Shown here: positions 11,720 to 24,997 of the stretch, piece by piece | How positions within the stretch are numbered: the first letter of the stretch is position 1 | Layout: each line of letters begins with the position of its first letter | Assembly (NCBI GenBank): GCA_946122785.1 | Contig: CAMGYJ010000002.1 | Location: forward strand, 21,116,492-21,180,491 | Origin: Linum tenue | Taxonomy: Eukaryota; Streptophyta; Magnoliopsida; Malpighiales; Linaceae | Reading direction: 5' to 3' | DNA length: 64,000 nucleotides | Translations under genes and position numbers: made by a program | Notes under the pieces: generated by a model | Databases searched by the model: none | Told to the model about the DNA's origin: nothing | The model's input: only the letters and a program-made list of their open reading frames with translations

Positions 11720-12440
11720 CACTATTCTCATTAACCCCCCAATTTGGGGTACAAATGGAGAGAGAAAGAGTGGAAGGATGAATAAAAGATAAAATTAATA
11801 TAAATATTGTTATGTTTTATATGTATGATTATGTTTTATGATTGTTGTGACTAAAAATGTCATGTAATCATTATTCTACAATAATACTTATTATTATGAT
11901 CCTGAGAATAATTATTATAATGATTAAATAATAATTATTATAATGATTAAATAATAATTATTATAATTTTTACATTGATTCCGGGAGATATCATTTGATA
12001 TTCGATGAGAAAGTTTGTTAAATTGGCTTCAATTGTTTGACTCGGTCAAACAAGTGAGTCAAGATTCCTCAAGTCGAATCGAGATAGGATGGTCATTTAT
12101 GGTTAAAATCGATTTCATAATGTCTGTTTCACTCCGATGTAACCATCATTTTGATAAATCAACGCCCGGGTGAGAGACATGAGCTAGTTATATGTCTTGG
12201 CCACGAATTGAGCTTCAAACATAGTCATTCGAGCTCGCTCAACTAATTATTATTATTATGGACCCAACAATTTTTTTTTATGAATATTTATAATTAATTA
12301 CTACTTGAGCATTAATATTTTAATATTATTATATTATATTATATTATATTATATTCTTTAATAAATGGGCCTGCTGCCCTGCCCTGGTCTTCAAAGCTCA
12401 TAAAAAAGCCAACACATCTCGCCTTAAACAAAAAAACGGC
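11720..12440. other. AT-rich noncoding DNA with short tandem repeats
   Basis: It contains about 2.8 copies of a 23-bp AT unit (11906-11967) and a TATTA/ATTAT microsatellite (about 12326-12355). No gene was seen. Confidence 0.6.
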
Positions 12441-12477
12441 AGCTTCGCTACCTCTCGAAGCTTTCAGTAATTGAGCC

Positions 12478-12574
12478 ATGAAGGACACTCTGGAAACCGG
12501 AATTCATTCTTCTGCTCTCCAAATCAATGACCTCATTCGAATCGACGGTGCCGCCATGGATCTACCAGAGGTTC

Positions 12575-12645
<71 letters not shown>

Positions 12646-12741
12646 GGAGGCTTTAGCTTTAGATGGGGGCATCCATCAATGCGTCGCCGAATGCAAGCTT
12701 GGGTTTATTAGATATGGTGGAGATAACTGTTTCCACTCTCC
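12478..12741 (+). pseudogene. First-exon fragment of an unrecognised gene, broken by a GA microsatellite
   Basis: Frame 1 reads from an ATG at 12478 (MKDTLETGIHSSAL...AMDLPEVPE). Then a (GA)n run begins, after which the plausible continuation (LEALALDGGIHQC..., CFHSP) is in another frame. A good 5' splice site (CTCCG/GTAATG) follows at 12741/12742. No later exon of the same gene was found before the TNL gene. The repeat expansion probably caused the frame break. I do not recognise the family. Confidence 0.45.
12577..12643. repeat. (GA)n microsatellite
   Basis: About 33 uninterrupted GA units inside the gene fragment; its length is incompatible with the flanking reading frames. Confidence 0.95.
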
Positions 12742-13243
12742 GGTAATGCCTATCTATCTGTTATCTTCAATCGTCTTTCTAATTTTGGTACATATGTACT
12801 GCCATGTGTTTGAATTCTGAAGCATCTTCCTACTGTTGGTTTTTGTTTGGTAGAAATCTGAACTGTAACTAGGATTAGATGCTTAGAAATGAAGAGGTTA
12901 GTGTCACAATAAAATAAGTGGCTAGGTAATATGCTTGGATGGTTTCGTCTATGGTGATGATCACCTCTCGTCAACTGTCAATTGTGAATCTAAAAATGGA
13001 AAGATGCTGTTTATATATGAAGATGATGACGATAGCAGGAATTGGATTAGGTGAGGAAGCAATTAAACAATGAGCCAAGAACAAGTCATATAGCCAATCC
13101 CATTAATGCTAACAAGGAAAAGAAAAAAGAAAAGTAAGTCAACCCCACAACCCAGCCATTCCACAATTATTTGTATTGGAAATGGAAGACTATCCCTTTG
13201 CTATGTTAATCAGAAATAATCAGATCAAAGATCCTTCAATCTA

Positions 13244-16200
13244 ATGGCTTCCTCCTCTTCTAAAGCTTTAATGCTTTCTTCTTCCTCTTCGTCTCATAGG
13301 GTCATGTATAATGGAAAGTGGGAGTACGATGTTTTTGTGTGCTTCAGAGGAGCCGACACCCGCAATAGTTTTACTAGCCACCTCATGGAAGCGCTCTCTC
13401 GCGAGGAAATCAAAGCCTTCATTGATGACATGCTCGAAAAAACAGAGAGCATCGGCGAGCTAATCTCTGTCCTACAAAGATCTGCACTATCTATCGTGAT
13501 TTTCTCGGAGAATTTCGCAGATTCAAGCTGGTGTTTGGATGAAGTGGCCACCATTTCTCAAATCATGGAAGAATTCGGACACCGGGTGCTTCCGATCTTC
13601 TACAAAGTGGATCCATCCGATGTTTCAGAGGATTGTGGGAGTTATGCTGCTACCATTAATCTAAAATATGGAGCTAGCAACGTTCCAGAAGATAGGAAGA
13701 GGTGGATGGGTGCTTTGAAAGCTGTGGCTAATTGTACTGGCCATACCTCGCAAGAAATCAAGTAAGTTTCCCTTTATTCCTTAGAGCTAGCCATACCTCG
13801 CAAATAATTGTTTCTGTCAAATTCAATTTCCATTTTCTCAAGGAAGATTTCCCCCGTCTTCTCTTTGTTTTGCCTTTTTGCATTCTTAGGATTGACTCCG
13901 AGTTAGTTAAGGTGATAGTGAGTGATGTTTTGAAAAGACTCGTCCACATGTCACCGAGAGTGAAGTCTGATATGTTGATTGGCATGGATGCTCGCATTTG
14001 TGAGGTTGAAAAACTACTGGCTTTGAACGTGAATGATTTTCGGATTATTGGACTTTGGGGGATGGGTGGGGTAGGGAAGACCACTTTGGCTAGAGCTTGC
14101 TATCAAAGGTTTACATCCTCTACGAAAGGAACAAAGCGTCAATTTGTTCGAAACATCCATCAAACACGTGAAAAGGAAAATGGGATGGTAGGAATCGTGC
14201 AAGAACACTATTCAGCATTGTTGTCCGAGGACAACATAAGTTATGAAGATTTGGATGTTAGTTATAGAAGGGATCGTCTTTCTCGGCTGAAGGTGTTCCT
14301 TGTTTTTGATGATGTGGAAACTTTTTCAGAGCTAGAGCACTTGTTGTTGGGAGATCTTTTGAATACCTTCAATTTGTTTGCCTTGGGGAGTAGAATTATT
14401 GTGACAACGAGAAACCGAAGAGTGCTTGAAAATGCAAGGGCTAATATATACTATGTTGAGGGTTTGCATTCTCAGGAATCTCTTCAACTCTTTGGTATAC
14501 ATGCATTTAGACAGTACCTCCCCCCTGATGATTGGATGCGTTTATCAGCTGTGGCTATATCTTACTGCAAGGGAAGCCCTTTAGCCATAAAAGTTCTAGG
14601 AGGTACTTTGTATTGCAGAGACAAAAGTTACTGGGAGAGTTTCTTGTGTGAACTGCGGAAAATTCCCAAGCCGGAAATTCATGATGTGCTTAGGAGGAGC
14701 TATGACGAGCTTGGTATTGTTGAGAAGAGATTGTTTCTCGATACTGCTTGTTTTCTTCATCGGCAGCGGAAAAATTTAGTGATGAAATATTTTTCTATTG
14801 GTTATCAATGTGCCAATTATGTACTAGAGGATCTAATTGGTAAGTCTCTGCTCATCCGTGTCTCCAGCGAAGATTATGAGAACATTGAGGTTCATGATTT
14901 GCTAAGAGAAATGGCTTGGAACATTGTTAATGAGGAATCAGAACTTGCAAATCGCAGTAGGTTGAATAATGCTGATGATATTCGCAAGATTTTAACAATT
15001 CGGAAGGTGAAAACAGAAGGCATTAGTTTGAACCTTTTCAAAGCCAATGAGATGTATTTAGAAGCTACCACATTCGAAGGGATGACTTCTTTGAGATTTC
15101 TCTGCTTCGTCTATTTTTCAGAAGAGCATGGAATTCGCAAAGTTCATTTACCAAGTGGTGGCCTTGACATGCTTCCTGACAGCTTGAGGTGGCTGCTATG
15201 GGATGGATTCCCTTCAAAATCTCTACCATCAAGATTCTCTCCTGAAAACCTTGTCCTGCTTGCTATACGACATAGCCCATTCATAGAAAGATGCTGGGAA
15301 GTTCAGGTATGTTGGAAACACTTGCAAATTTTTGTGATGAGTTCAAGCATGGATTTATTATGTTAACAAAGCCATTTTAGATCCTTGGCCCCACATGTGA
15401 TTGTGAGTGATACTTGGTGCAATCTGATGTGTTCTCTCTTCTCTTCTTCTTATTATCGCGTTAATGCTCATCTATTCATATATTGCGTATTTGAGTTGTG
15501 ATATTCATATCAGTTCTGTTCTCACAGGAAGAAAAAAAATCAAATTTAATGTGTTCTCATATTCACATTGATATATTTTGAAACAAAAGTTATTCCAGTT
15601 TTCTAACAAATGATTGTTTTATTGCTCAAGTGTGTTTAATAATGCATTTTTCCTAAAACTCAAAGAGGGATTTATTATATCTTAGCCTTGTTTTATATTC
15701 TTGTTCTTTTGCAGCCAAAGCTTGTGAATCTAGTGGAGCTTCACCTGTCCGACTGCATAAATTTAACTGATGTCCCAGACCTGTCGAGTTCTCCAAATCT
15801 CGAGTACCTTTATCTCCAGGGATGTAAAAGCCTGATCGAGCTACCATCTCATATTCAATATTTGAACAAGCTGATTACACTGGATCTTGGTGATTGTATA
15901 AATCTGCACAGTCTTCCCGTGAAACTCAACTCAAAATTCCTTGAGCATGTTTACTTGTCCAACTGTCCCATGGTTATTCGTTGTCCGGAGATTAATTCAC
16001 GATTGGTGCATTTAGATTTGATGGAGACACCTGTCAGGCTGTCACAGTCTTGCCGGGTGCAATTTTCAATGTGAAGCAGGGTAGTATCCTCCGTCTCTGC
16101 GGCAAACACATCACCAGCTTCCCAGCAATTTCGGCAAACTTGAACTTGTTTCGGCTGTGCCATACCACAATAAGAGAGATGGAATCTTATGATGAAGATC

Positions 16201-17385
16201 ACCTAGCTTCTTCTGAATTACTATTGCCACGATTTGTTCAACTGGAGTTGGTTGACAACCCGCAACTCAAGAGCTTGTCAATGAATATCTGGACGATGGT
16301 CTCTCAAACACTCGTACTTGATGATTGCCCGTTGATTGAAAGTTTGCCAGAGGTCTCACAGCCTGTTAATGGCTTAACTGAGCTTCAAATATTCAAATGT
16401 GGAAACTTGGAGAGTTTTCCAGCTGGTATCAACAATCTGAGATCTTTACAGGCTCTCTATTTCTGTGCCACAGATATTACGTCTTTGCCTGCTTGTATCC
16501 AGGAGCTGGACCAGCTCTCTCTTTTAGATCTGTCCTTCAGCAAAAGCCTCGAGCTTGTTCCGAGCGCCATCCATAAACTTGCCAAGTTATCCTCTTTGTA
16601 CTTGACGGGCTGTTCGATGATTCAATCTTTACCAGAACTCCCGCCCAATCTTATACTGTTGGATGTAAGTGGTTGCAAGATGTTACAAGCCTTACCAAGC
16701 AACTTAGGCAAGCTGAGATGGAAGTACCTGTGCTTTGACGATTGCCCGCGATTGGACAAGAATCTTCCTAAAGAAATGGTGCAGAATTTCCCTATTCATG
16801 CAACTTTGTATCTACATCCTCGGGTATATGAAAACTTCAGTAATATAATGTTTTTGTTATTTATATGATTAGCAGTTGGGAAAAGTGTTGGAAGACATTT
16901 TTTCTAATGAAAACTGCCTCTCTGTTTTGTAACAGGGCGATCTTCAATATTCAGGGAGTGAGATTCCAGATTGGTTTGCTTACAATAAGAATGATTCATG
17001 TGTGATGGTGCAATTGCCGCTTCCAAACTCCAGTAAGCAACCAATTAAGGGGATTGCATTCGGCGTTGTGTGTTCTTCGGATGTTTGGATCGACTGGCTG
17101 GATATTAAGTGCGATTGCAACATCGGCACCTTAACAGCTGCCTCTTGGAGCAGTCATGGTTTACATTTGGATGGTACGGCATCAGAAGATAATGTATATT
17201 TGTGGTATGACGAGAATTTGTTAGTTGAGACCAAGCAAAGAATACTAGAAGAGGCTGAAATTTGGTATGTCAAATATGCTGGGCTCACCGTTACCTTCAG
17301 ATTCTACTTTGAAGCAGAGAAGGAAGATGTCGAGAAACTAAAGAGCACCAAAATCAAAAGGGTCGGCCTCTCTCTACTGTACTAA
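13244..17385 (+). CDS. TIR-NB-LRR (TNL) disease resistance protein, with one frameshift
   Basis: TNLs are intracellular immune receptors; the TIR domain is an NADase after activation. Inferred exons are 13244-13761, 13890-15306, 15715-16823 and 16936-17385, joined at GT-AG sites in compatible phase, about 1160 residues. The TIR domain is residues 25-165 (YDVFVCFRGADTR; SWCLDEV holds the expected catalytic Glu). NB-ARC has the P-loop GMGGVGKTT (about 226), kinase-2 FLVFDDVE, RNBS-B GSRIIVTTR, GSPLAIKVLG and an MHD-type VHDLL. LRRs follow, then a post-LRR C-JID domain (GSEIPDWF) in exon 4. In exon 3 the frame breaks near 16025-16050, next to an imperfect 8-bp tandem repeat (CTGTCAGG/CTGTCACA). 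This could be a null allele or a sequence error. The kinase-2 box is slightly atypical. Confidence 0.85.
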
Positions 17386-18201
17386 CTGCTCGTAGTTTGG
17401 TGGAACAGAGTCTGCGTTGCAGCTCCTTTAAGACATTCTATATCTCGTTTTGTGTCTGTATCTGAATCGTTCCTTTGCTTCTTGGCGTCCTTAGTTGAGC
17501 TAATTCGCAAGTTGAGGTGGATATGGAAGGCAGGCTTTTGCATCGAGTTGTTTCTCCTTGTAAGCGAGTGAGCTAATTTTTATTTGTTTGTTGTTTGTCA
17601 CGTCAACATTAGCTGTACATGATCAGAGATTTAGAGTGGAACCACAAAAATGGCGAGTTGTATACTCAGAGAGCACTCATGGTTCCTTCTTGTTTATGAA
17701 GAAACCAGCAATCAGCGACTTTCTTTCTCCCATTCAACTCCCAACTGATATGAGCATATGATGCCATCATCTCCATGACAAGACATGAGTTTTGCGTATT
17801 CCTATGTTACAGAGATTTCCCAGAAACAATCAGCCCCCACCTAACCCGCCTAACAACCTGAATGACACAACTCTACAAAGGCAGTCACAAGTTAGGACAG
17901 CCGCCTTGCCGGTTATCAGCCAGAGTAGAATAAAATTGCCTCCATTTGACCTTTCACCCTCTATGCCCGCCAACGACATAGAACGCTGCAATTGTCATGA
18001 TCAAACTAACGAAATTTACATTCAGCGATCAGCGTCAGCTTCCATCCACATTGAGTCCAAGCTCTCCTCCACATCGCACAAATTGATCTTCGTATGGTAA
18101 AAATTTGAATCTGCCATGGCCTCCTCAGCATCCCTTAACGATGTTTATCATTAAGAACTCACCCTAATGGACGGTTGATTAAAGAGGGGAAAGATTTCTT
18201 C
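17386..18201. other. Convergent intergenic region TNL / XYLT
   Basis: The two genes converge, so this holds both 3' untranslated regions. Only a short, unsupported plus-strand frame (17792-18100) was seen. Confidence 0.6.
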
Positions 18202-21087
18202 TCAACATTCAAAGCTTCTCACAATGCGTCCCAGCCTGCTGATCACAACCACTGGATCAGCATGCGACTCCTCGAGATATATTGCGTGATACTCCAGCCC
18301 TTTCCACTGGGCAATCAACTGAAAATGTGGGCGTCTGAACTCTGCGCTCACAATCTCGAGAATCACAGTTCTTGGTGTAGCCGACACAATGTGAGTCAAG
18401 CCAGCACCATGAGCGCCTATGATAACAGAAGCCTCTTGAATGGCTCTCAGTTGCTCCCTCATTGGCATGTGTGCAAATAATCCATTCACCACCTTCACTT
18501 TACACTCTGAATGATTATTGTGTTTATATGATGCCCATTTCTGTACAGCATCGAACACCTCTTCTTCATTGCTGAGTCTCGATTGAACCTTTCCATCGTG
18601 GCGTGGGTGGGCCAAGTAATCTTCCCTTCTCACAAAAAGGACATTGAGGCCTGAAGCTGGCTTTTCGGAACCAGGCCTATTGACCGGGAAGTGAAAGGCT
18701 GCTCTTATCATTTCTCCAAACTCTGACAATCTTGCTGTCTTGTGTTCATCAGGGTTCATCCAAAGTTCTTTCCCAGGAGCTCCATTACAGAATATATCTT
18801 CAGATAGACCCTTGAAGAGGGCAGTCTCATATCCCAGAGGAACAAGTACAGCATGGCGGTAACACACTGAGCCCGTAAAGTTTTTAGCATATTGGATGCT
18901 AGAGAAGAGAGCACTCCAGGTTTCTTCCAAGGGTGCCTGAAAATTTTCTCAGGAAGGTGAGAAATCACTGAGCGAGCTAGACAAGCACGCTTCAGACAAA
19001 CCAAGGTCGAAGCACAATATGCAATGTATGATTGAACTAAATTAATATAGTGAACGTAGCATGTAAACTTCACTCTAGAATATAATTCCTGACCTAACAG
19101 AAGCCATATCCCAACTAAGAAACAAAAGGTATAAAGAAAAATAATAAGAGACTGTGAAATCCTGGAGTTCCCCAATACGCTTAAAGCAAATATATGACTT
19201 AAATTGCCAACGTTAGTTATAAAGAAGCTGCATCATTCATTGGGGGAGAGAGAGAGACTAAAGAAGCCATGATGAAATGCTCAAGCTTCCAGGAACCAAC
19301 TCTTTGCTATTGATGTTTATAAACAAACAAAGGAGAAGAGACATTAGAAATGACACATCAATACCGCGAACTAAAGCTCTATGATGCATCTAAGTCAAAT
19401 CATCCCTCTGCAACAGCACGTGGAAACCATCATAAGCACATAACAAAGTTAACTTGTCCCCAGAATGATCACATAAAATAGGATCTTTCTCCCCCAAAAC
19501 ACAAAAAATCATAATACTTAAGTGGCTTGATAAGATTATACGCTGAGGCAATGAAAACAATATCACATAGAGAAGTTGAAGATTTGAAGTATAGAGAAAT
19601 AAGAATCAGCTCCAAAGTTCCTGGTTTTATAGTTGTTCATTATCTCTGATAAATTAAGGAGCTGTTTGCTTACTGGATCTGTGGACCCCACAAAATTTGG
19701 CACCCATCAACAAACAACAGACTTGAGGTAAATCCATCAAGCTTTGGATTTGGGCATCAAATCCATGATCCAAATCCAACAAGCAAATGACCCCTAAGTT
19801 GATGTGTTCTCATTTCAATGTGTAACCCAATCGAAAGAGAGAGCGCAAAGAGGGAACATACTCTACAATGGCCATCCACGAAAACCAAATGAGGCCGGTA
19901 AGGCAACTCCGTGACTTTAGAAGCCGCATATGAACTGTACCAATCTGTTACAGTGTGGAAAAGGTTCGCATACTCAAATCTGGTGACAAGCAACGTCGGC
20001 TCCTCAATCCACTGCAAGTATAATGCAGAAACATTAAGACCGTATCAAAAGCCACAGCTAAGAAGGATGCAAAAATCATGACATGATGCAGAAAATGGTA
20101 CTATAAACTTCATCCAAATTCACCGTAATCCATATTCAAGCAACTACCATTAGCATGGCATTTATCCATTTCGGTGTAAAGCTACACATCTCTTCCAGAT
20201 CCCCCTGGCAATTAATTCTCACCGGATCGATCAGGAGATCAGGACAGCATTCAATGTCGTCCTACAAACGACATCTAAACTTCGCATTTCAGAAAAGGAA
20301 ATAGGCAAAACCCCTTCTGATTAATAGTTCAATATTTGATCTGCACTTCCTTGAGATCAAATAGCCAAAGAAGGAGATCCATTGATGGAGTAGGAGGCAG
20401 AACTCTAACCTGATCACACTGGAACTCCGTGGCATCCACCATTTGAATCGAACCCACAAGCTGCCGCATCGTGTGCCTCTCAATTTCTCCCTCCGGCAGG
20501 TACTCGCCGAGAAACCCCTCGTCCACAAGCTTCCTCCTCTTCTTCCACCTCCTCGCCTTACCCTCCGACGAACCCAGAATCTGAAACGCGCCGTCCTGAA
20601 AAATCGGCATCTCATCTTCCTCATCCCGCCCAATAACCTCCTGCAGCGCCTCCCCGCCCCTCGACATCGCAATCCTATCGGGTACCATCCGAATCCCGCC
20701 GCCCTCGCAGACCGAGCTCAGCAGCGTCCGGCTGAAGAAGCAGCGGAACCATCCGGCGGAGCGATCGGGGGAAGGCGGGAGGACATCGACGCGACGGGTG
20801 AATCCGTTGCCGAAATACGCCTCGCAGGAGCGGTAGGGGGCGTCGTCCTTGGGTTTGCGAGTCCAAGGGAGGTAAGAAGGGAGGATGGGCCAGGGCTTGA
20901 GGTAACCGTCGTCGGGGGTGGCGTTGGAGGGCTGGTGGTGAATTGGGTCGGGGAGGAATTGGCGACTGGAGGTGGGAAGCGGCGGGGCGTCGTGGTGGTG
21001 GAAGGAGAAGTAGAGGAAGATGGTGACGGAGTTGAGGGCGAAGAGGGGAATAAGGATCCTGAGGAGCTTCGACTGATCTCGGCCCAT
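18202..21087 (-). CDS. XYLT: Beta-1,2-xylosyltransferase of complex N-glycans (GT61)
   Basis: This Golgi enzyme transfers xylose from UDP-xylose to the core mannose of N-glycans. Inferred exons on the minus strand are 21087-20410, 20011-19862 and 18936-18202, all in phase 0, coding 520 residues; Arabidopsis XYLT has about 534. It has a short cytosolic N-terminus, one membrane anchor (about residues 8-28, type II) and a proline-rich stem with KPWPILPSYLPWT. The catalytic region has CEAYFGNGF, RMVPDRIAMSRGGE, EEPTLLVTRFEYANLFHT, LFVRREDYLAHPRH and IIGAHGAGLTH, hallmarks of the family. The frame is clean and splice sites canonical, so it looks functional. The ATG at 21087 matches the family N-terminus. 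Confidence 0.95.
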
Positions 21088-21592
21088 CTCAGATATTATT
21101 CCCCTTGAGTGGTTTCTTCTTTTCCGGGATTTCTCGTGCTACATTCCGAATCGGAAGGAACTCCGGTTCGGTTCTGCAGCTCCGGCGGGTGGAAATGGGG
21201 AAATAATGGGTTGGGGGAGTCCGAGGAAGAAAGGCTTGGCGGTCGTCGTTACGTGCGTCCGTCAGACGCTTGACTCCTCCCCTAAATTGATTCGGGGTGG
21301 GCAGCTACGTTTTCTTTGTCGTCTCCCTTTATCTTTTTTTTTTCTTTCTTCTTTTTCCGGACGGTGGAATTTCCGCCATCGGAGAGGACAATTCGCTTGG
21401 GCCTTGTTTTTGGTTACAAGATTTTGACTGCTAGCAGAATGTAGACATCAGATGTAGGCCGAGTCCATTAGGAGGAGTTGTAATATTCCTACTCTTGTCT
21501 TATTTTGTTCATCTTGAATCGATCTTTATACGATTTTATTTTTTGTACAATCATGATGATTTTTCAAGATATGTACTATTTCATAGGTCCAA
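21088..21592. other. XYLT upstream region
   Basis: Likely promoter and 5' untranslated region of XYLT. A T/C-rich stretch lies at 21325-21360. No gene was seen. Confidence 0.5.
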
Positions 21593-23461
21593 TTGTTTTT
21601 CTCTTCCACAAAAGATAATCAAATTGATTCAAGAACAGATAGTTATACCTTGGAGATCAGCCAGACCTGAAAATCAAAGAGCCGACTCGTAATCGGGTAC
21701 AAAGACAGAGCTTTTCTAACCACCAAATGGGCTACCCTATTGTTACTCCAACCTACAAACCGCACACTAAACCCAAAATGGACTGCTAAAAGATTGACAA
21801 CTTTTTGAAGAATCGCCCCCATCTAGCTATCCCTAGTGTCTGCCCAATTGATCTTATCAATAATGACCTTGGCATCGCCTTCAATTTCATTTCCGTGAAT
21901 CCTAGGCCCTAGCACCACCGAATAACCAGAAGCTCGACTACCAGGGGCACATCAATTCGCGGAAACTGAATCCCTTTGGCCAGAACGAGATCTCCATGTG
22001 CATCCATAATCACCATCCCTCCCGTCGAGTGAGATCCACTCCTAGTCGCCCCATCCCACATACAAGTAGCCGTCAAGGGGGTACCAGATAACTGGTGACC
22101 TACCAAAGGAACAATTGGTTGCAGGACAAGGTCGACAGGCAGGTGGACCCATTCCTCATACTGCTGGTTAAATTGACGCATCAAAAAGGGGATCCCAAAC
22201 TGTTTGCCCTCAAATACAACCCAGTTCCGAGACCACCAAATCCTCCACGGGATGGCAACAACCTTCATAAATAGCGTAGGCTGGTGTACTAAAGTCATCA
22301 ATCTTTTAAAGAAGAGATAGAATGTATGGTGTGGCAACCCTTGGCCAAGATACTCCATGCCCGAGAAATCCCAAAGTGCACGCGTCACCGGACATTCAAG
22401 AAACAAGTGCTCCATGGTTTCAGAATCAGCCCATCAGACTGAGCAACTAGGGAGTACATTCACCCCTCTTTCCCGAAGAGCTTCTGTTGTCGGCAAGATT
22501 CTGTCAAAGATTTGCCAGTAGAAAACTTTCAATTTAGGCGGGATATTAGCCTCCCATAACCGAATCCAGCTAGGTTTATCCATCCAACTAGCCCAATGGC
22601 GCCATCGCCCATTGCCTTTATCAATCGAAACTGCTAAATGATAGGTCGACTTAACGCTGAAGACCCCATCAGCTGTGGCATGCCAGATCAATCTATCCTC
22701 TATATTCTGAGCGGCAGAGTAATAGCTTTGATCGCATTACACGTATCCAGGTCAAACCATTGACTAAGCTTATCATCCGACCAGCGCCCGCCCTCTTGGC
22801 AGATCACTTTAGCAACAGGTGAATCCCCCCCCCCCCAGCAGGCAAAATCAGGGGATTATACATCAACGGCCAGGGATGCAACCGAGGAATCCATTTAGAG
22901 TGAAGGAGAGAAGCAGTCCGCCCATTCCCAATCTGCCAACGTAAACCCATATCCAGCAACTGACGACCATAAATGATACTTTGCCAGCCCCAAAACGGAC
23001 GGGACCGAGTCGAAGCATTAAGGAAAGTCCCATTTGGAAAGTACTTCCCTTTGTACACCTGGGCTAACAGGGACTCAGGTTCATTAAGGATACGCCAGCC
23101 AATCTTAGCCAAAAGGGCCTGATTAAAATGTTGAAAGCGGCAAAATCACATCCCTCCATCATGCTTACTTCTGCACATATTACGCTAAGAAACCCATCGA
23201 ATCCTGGAATGGCCATCGTCAACTCCCCACCTGAAGCGGGCCACGTGTTTGTCTAGGAGTCGACACAGAGATAGCGGAAGCCTAAAACAGGACATGACAT
23301 GTAGAGGCAAAGCTAAAGTAATTGATTTTATCAAAATTTCCTTAGCAGCCCAGGATAACGTACGCTGTTTCCATCTCTGTAGGCGTTCCAGCAGTTTCTC
23401 CTCCAGATAACGAAAGGTAGCCATCTTGGAGAGAGCGATTAGAGTAGGCAGCCCCAAATAT
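21593..23461 (-). mobile_element. LINE fragment, 3' part (RT C-terminus, zf-RVT, RNase H)
   Basis: Minus-strand fragments in order are a reverse transcriptase C-terminal part (23457-23185, KEILIKSITLALP), a linker (23112-22804), a zf-RVT region (22691-22434, then MEHLFLECP) and the start of a plant-type RNase H domain (22415-21909, WDGATRSGSHS). Stops and frame changes separate them, including a poly(C) run near 22825. The 3' end aligns with the LINE tail at 54661. Left edge is approximate. Confidence 0.7.
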
Positions 23462-24084
23462 TTATCATGTAAGAATTATAACAAAATTGTAAAGGTTTTT
23501 ATCTTAAATGTTTGTTTCTTTTCAACGATAAGGGTTTTTAATACATATGTTTGAAAGTATCTAGATCCCATAAATATCCGAGAGACTTAGAAAGTACGTA
23601 TTTGACCCCTTATAGATCGCATACTACCAAATAATATTTACTCAGAACGAATAGATCATGAGACCAAAATTATAATTAACTAAAGCTTATTCAATTCACA
23701 ATTTGAAGCAAGAATTATAGCTTATTGATAAACGCTATCTATGCTATAAAAAAAATGTAGCTTATTTGAAAGAAGGCATATCATGATTTCATGCTTGATG
23801 AGTAATAGTACTGACTACTCCAACCACCATTCCCGTTATTCTTTGTCAACTTAGTTATATGAAAAGTCAGTCATAGTTGGTACCAGAAATTGTGATTCTG
23901 TGTGTGAGAGTTTGAAGTTTTTTCAAATCCTCTATTTTATGTGACTAAGTTAATTGGTAATATTGAGAGTTTTTTTTTGAGAGATTAATATTGAGAGTTA
24001 TAAGAACTCATAATATGAAATTTTTCGATCATAACTAATCTAAGGAAATAATTAGACAACCGTTAAAGATAATTATCAAATAAT
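23462..24084. other. AT-rich noncoding DNA
   Basis: No gene or clear repeat boundary was seen. Confidence 0.5.
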
Positions 24085-24500
24085 GGTAGTGTATTCAGTG
24101 CACTCACTTTTTCAATGCACCCCCTCATAATCGTCATTCTAGGTATGATGGACAAGAAAATACATTAATTTTTACAAAAATCACTCAAAATGAACTTTAA
24201 TTTGAATGATTAAGGGTTTGGGGATTTAGGGTTAGGGTTTAGATTTACAATTTGGGGTTTTGGGTTGGGAATCAAAATTGAAGGTCAAAAGGTTAGGGCA
24301 ATGGATTGATTAGTTATGATTCTATGTTATATCATCGTATTACATTAATTCTACCAATTAAAGTTACAATTTTAATGTATTATGACCACTTTTAGAGTTG
24401 GGTGCATTAAATACACCAAAAAAATGAGTGCACCAAAATAGTCAAGTGAGTGCACCGAAGTAGCCACCATAATGATAGTCTATTCGGTGCACTCACTTTT
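24085..24500. repeat. MITE-like noncoding repeat with GTGCACTCACTTTTT ends
   Basis: TATTCAGTGCACTCACTTTTT near 24093 and TATTCGGTGCACTCACTTTTT near 24480 are repeated in the same orientation; GAGTGCACC occurs inverted at 24400-24450. The core resembles 10381-10745. Confidence 0.5.
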
Positions 24501-24937
24501 TTGGGGCAACCATCAAATAATTATAAAAATTGTTGATAAGTAACAACCACATCTATTAGCACATAGGGATGTCAATCCAATCGGTAACCATGGGTATCCT
24601 ATCCGACCGTAACCGGTCAACGAAGGTAATTACCCGCTTTAACGGACTAAGGGACGGATATGGATAATACCCGGTTTAAAAATAATGAGTAGGGTACGGA
24701 CACGGCAATCACCTATACCCGTCCCGATTGTACCCGCCCATAATTATGTATGCTGTAAGTCGGCCTAACCCTAGTAGCAACAGCCAAACTTCATTCGTAT
24801 AAATATTTCCAATTTCATTCCTCCAATTTTCCTACCCAAACTTCATTGCTTTGCTTGTGTGTTGTGAATTATTGTCGTTTGAACCATTTTGAGGATTGAA
24901 GGTAGTTAATGGACAATATGTACGTGTATAAAAGTTT

Positions 24938-24997
24938 GGATTTTGCTATGGTGACATGCATGTCACCGTGACATGGACTTTTCGGTCGACCTAATCC
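24938..24997 (+). repeat. Left terminal inverted repeat of MULE
   Basis: It includes an 18-bp palindrome GGTGACATGCATGTCACC (24951-24968) and the first GGTCGACC (24984). Bases 24952-24997 are identical to the reverse complement of 47994-48039. Confidence 0.85.

Noticed and set aside
20443..21108. Plus-strand frame of 221 codons opposite XYLT exon 1.
   Set aside because: Low-complexity antisense shadow of the conserved XYLT exon.
22825..22840. Poly(C) run as a regulatory site.
   Set aside because: It lies in a dead LINE and is simply one cause of its frame breaks.
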